The notes under the pieces were generated by a model. The model searched no databases and was not told the DNA's origin. It saw only the letters and a list, made by a program, of their open reading frames with translations. A DNA stretch of 64,000 nt from CAVVFX01 sp963747535 (GTDB taxonomy: Bacteria > Acidobacteriota > Terriglobia > Bryobacterales > Bryobacteraceae), in assembly GCA_963747535.1 (NCBI GenBank), contig CAVVFX010000019.1, positions 183,394-247,393 on the forward strand. The letters are read 5' to 3'. Every line of letters starts with the position of its first letter. The stretch's first letter is position 1. The position numbers and the translations under genes were made by a program. This document shows, in pieces, positions 62,354 to 64,000 of this stretch.

Positions 62354-63489
62354 TCATGCGAACAATACGCGAACATCGTCAACCGACGTTCGCGTTGCTC
62401 GCAATTCTCCTTCCATCAGCTTCCAGATCTCCCGAGCCGTGTTGCCGGTCCTGGCGATGTGCTGCCGCGCCAGCTTGGCATAGCGTTCGGTCATCTTGAT
62501 ATTCGAGTGGCCGAGGATTTTGGCGAGCTCGTAAAGATCGCCGCCGTTCATCATGTACCAGGACGCGAACGTGTGACGCAGGTCGTGGAAGCGGAAATCC
62601 TTGAATGCCGGCCCTTTCGAGCAGGTCCTCAAAACTTCCTTCCACGCGCTGCCGTCCACTCGTTGCCCCTGGCTTCGGCGGAAAAATCCGATCCTCACCA
62701 ATCACGGCGGGAAACCGCCGCATCTCGCCGGCGAGTTCGGGAGGCATCGGGACGTACCGCATCTTCCCGCCCTTCAGCTTTGCCCGCACCGCCAACAGCC
62801 CCTCGCTGTACATCACGTCGCCCCATCTCAAGGCCGAAAATCTCCGCCAGCCGCATGCCCGTTGTGAGGGCGATCAGCACAATCAGCCTCAGCCGGTAGA
62901 ACGTCTTGTTGATTCCTTCGTACCCTGGCGGTACATCTTGTCATCCAGCGCCTGCTTCAGCCTGCGAAGTTCGTCTTCGGACAAATAACGGTCCCGTTGA
63001 TCGTCCGGCCGCTTCACCTCGACCTGGTCCGCCGGGTTCCGGTCGATGCCGGTTTCCTTGGACCAGATCGTGGAGGCCTTCTCCATCATGTGGTGCATGA
63101 CGTTGAAGTGCCGCACCGCCGTTCCCGGCGACAGACTCACGACCTGCCGTGAGATCCTGATACCAGCGATCCACCGCTTGGCCATCTACCTCCCGAACGA
63201 ACAGGCGTCCCAACTCGTACCGAATGCCATCCAGAACACTCTTCTCCCGGCTCGCCGAATTCTTCTTGCTGCCGTAATGCATCCAGTAGCGATCAATCAG
63301 CGCCGACATCCGAAAGTTGACCTCTTTTTTGACATCAAGATGCCGGTTCTCATCGCGAGCCGACATCTTCTTCCGCTCGATCTTCTTTGCGAGCTCATAC
63401 GACCCATGCACCCGCAGGCTTCTGTTTCTGCCTCCTTCCCTCCAACGGACTTCAAAAACTCCATCGGCTTTCTTGTGAATGGACATCAT
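62354..63489 (-). pseudogene. Frameshifted tyrosine-type integrase
   Basis: Starts at an ATG at 63489 preceded by AAAGGAG. Successive frames: VFEVRWREGGRNRSLRVHGS; LSPGTAVRHFNVMHHMMEKA; RLAEIFGL with VPMPPELAGEMRR and SFEDLLERAGIQGF; RFHDLRHTFASW with LGHSNIKMTERYA. The HDLRHTFAS box and downstream LGH and RYA elements are the tyrosine recombinase core. Frame changes near 63155, 62935, 62830 and 62605. The gene ends 44 bp from tRNA-Phe. Inactive as read. Confidence 0.8.
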
Positions 63490-63499
63490 GCTTCTCCTT

Positions 63500-63760
63500 T
63501 CAGTCAATGGTTTCGATCGTGTGCTGCTCGATGAAGCGCTCCAGCGCTTTCACATCGAACCGCAACGCTCGACCAACCTTGACGCAGGGAAGCTCCCGCA
63601 ACCTGGCTTTCTTGTAGACCGTGTCCACTTCGAGCCCGAGGTATTGGGCGGCCTCCCTGACATTCAGGAGCCGCCTACCGATACCTCCATTTAACACTAC
63701 TGCGCGTTCGCCGTCTTGGCGAACCTCCCTCCGATGCGCCGCTACCCCGAACCCACTCAT
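63500..63760 (-). CDS. Excisionase-like MerR-type HTH protein
   Basis: 86 residues from the ATG at 63760. The HTH domain LLNVREAAQYLGLEVDTVYK with KVGRALRFDVKALERFIEQH is the MerR/excisionase 'helix-turn-helix_17' type. It overlaps the upstream partial ORF by four bases (ATGA) and the integrase begins within 12 bp, as in typical int-xis modules. Confidence 0.75.
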   Translation of the reverse strand: MSGFGVAAHRREVRQDGERAVVLNGGIGRRLLNVREAAQYLGLEVDTVYKKARLRELPCVKVGRALRFDVKALERFIEQHTIETID

Positions 63761-64000
63761 GCGGGCCACCTGCTGTCCGTGTGATCGGCATTGCCGTTGA
63801 CGGTGTTGGGCTGCGTTTCTCGGCAAACAGAAGCAGGCGCCCGTCGAAATCGCGTCTGAAAATCGCGGTCAGCCGATTCAACCTGTCGAGCGCGTTCTAG
63901 AAGTTGTATACCGTCCTCCGGTAGTTGCCGCGGATTCCCTGCGGACTGCTCTGTGGTCTTGATCGCAAACCGAATACGATCGATCGCTACCTGTACCTGG
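63757..64000 (-). CDS. Partial ORF of the integrated element, 5' end beyond the window
   Basis: 81 codons are open from the window edge to a TGA overlapping the HTH start (ATGA). Visible residues include QVAIDRIRFAIKTTEQSAG and LPEDGIQLLERARQVES, charged and helical. No family recognised; the reading frame and coupling support a real gene. Confidence 0.45.
   Translation of the reverse strand, partial: QVQVAIDRIRFAIKTTEQSAGNPRQLPEDGIQLLERARQVESADRDFQTRFRRAPASVCRETQPNTVNGNADHTDSRWPA

Noticed and set aside
1..64000. CRISPR array or rRNA genes
   Set aside because: No regularly spaced direct repeats with unique spacers and no rRNA-like sequence were seen; the repeats here are dispersed palindromes.

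Overview
The window reads as a chromosomal stretch from a GC-rich Gram-negative bacterium. The best fit is an acidobacterium of the Bryobacterales/Solibacter type. Pointers are a secreted protein with a Solibacter-style C-terminal region (44.1-45.3 kb), an Oar-like TonB-dependent receptor with an N-terminal carboxypeptidase-regulatory domain (32.2-34.9 kb), an Omp85-like barrel, several lipoproteins, and an acidobacterial-type sortase substrate. No 16S gene is present, so the placement is inference.

Layout. 0-6 kb: an edge-truncated GH28 pectinase-type enzyme, a divergent secreted protein, then a tight PspA operon (YbjN/DUF2170-like, pspA, DUF4178-like, large lipoprotein). 6-15 kb: a sodium/solute symporter, a metallophosphoesterase-methyltransferase pair, and a reverse-strand block omp85-like / DUF4390 / ntrY-like / ntrX-like with an RRM RNA-binding protein upstream. 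15-28 kb: SCP2-type thiolase with a stand-alone OB-fold partner and an aminotransferase, a Tat-exported heparinase-like enzyme, an NCS1 permease, a truncated IS630-type HTH gene, a methylmalonyl-CoA mutase-type large subunit, a DUF155 protein and an APH-type kinase. 28-35.4 kb: aldo/keto reductase, orphan binding protein, exported PaiB-like protein, LytTR regulator, TonB receptor. 35.9-43.8 kb: the most coherent regulatory locus. It holds FixL-like kinase, FixJ-like regulator, single-domain receiver and sigma54 activator, then a promoter region with an enhancer-like palindrome and a GG-N10-GC element, a protein with a C-terminal sorting signal, and its sortase. Two BON-domain proteins flank another secreted protein on the opposite strand. 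44-54.7 kb: BP74-like/Solibacter fusion, CPA2 antiporter, zinc-ribbon membrane protein, ftsY-ribD-ribE, secreted TPR protein, Fic protein. 54.7-64 kb: a decayed IS1595 transposase, a gene-poor 1.25 kb, a nucleotidyltransferase, lemA, a frameshifted semialdehyde dehydrogenase beside an intact FAH-family dehydratase, an ABC-F protein, tRNA-Phe, and the edge of an integrated element (broken integrase, HTH, partial ORF).

Two families of short palindromic repeats are scattered through the window. R1 has ten copies, a 10-bp hairpin with an invariant 10-nt loop and compensatory arm changes. R2 contains a GTGGAGTAGGCCTTTGGCCTGC-like core. They lie mostly at gene 3' ends. One R1 copy separates ntrY from ntrX, and an R2 copy forms the start of the lipoprotein coding sequence at 4.4 kb. 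All functional statements are from reading the sequence; no database search was run.
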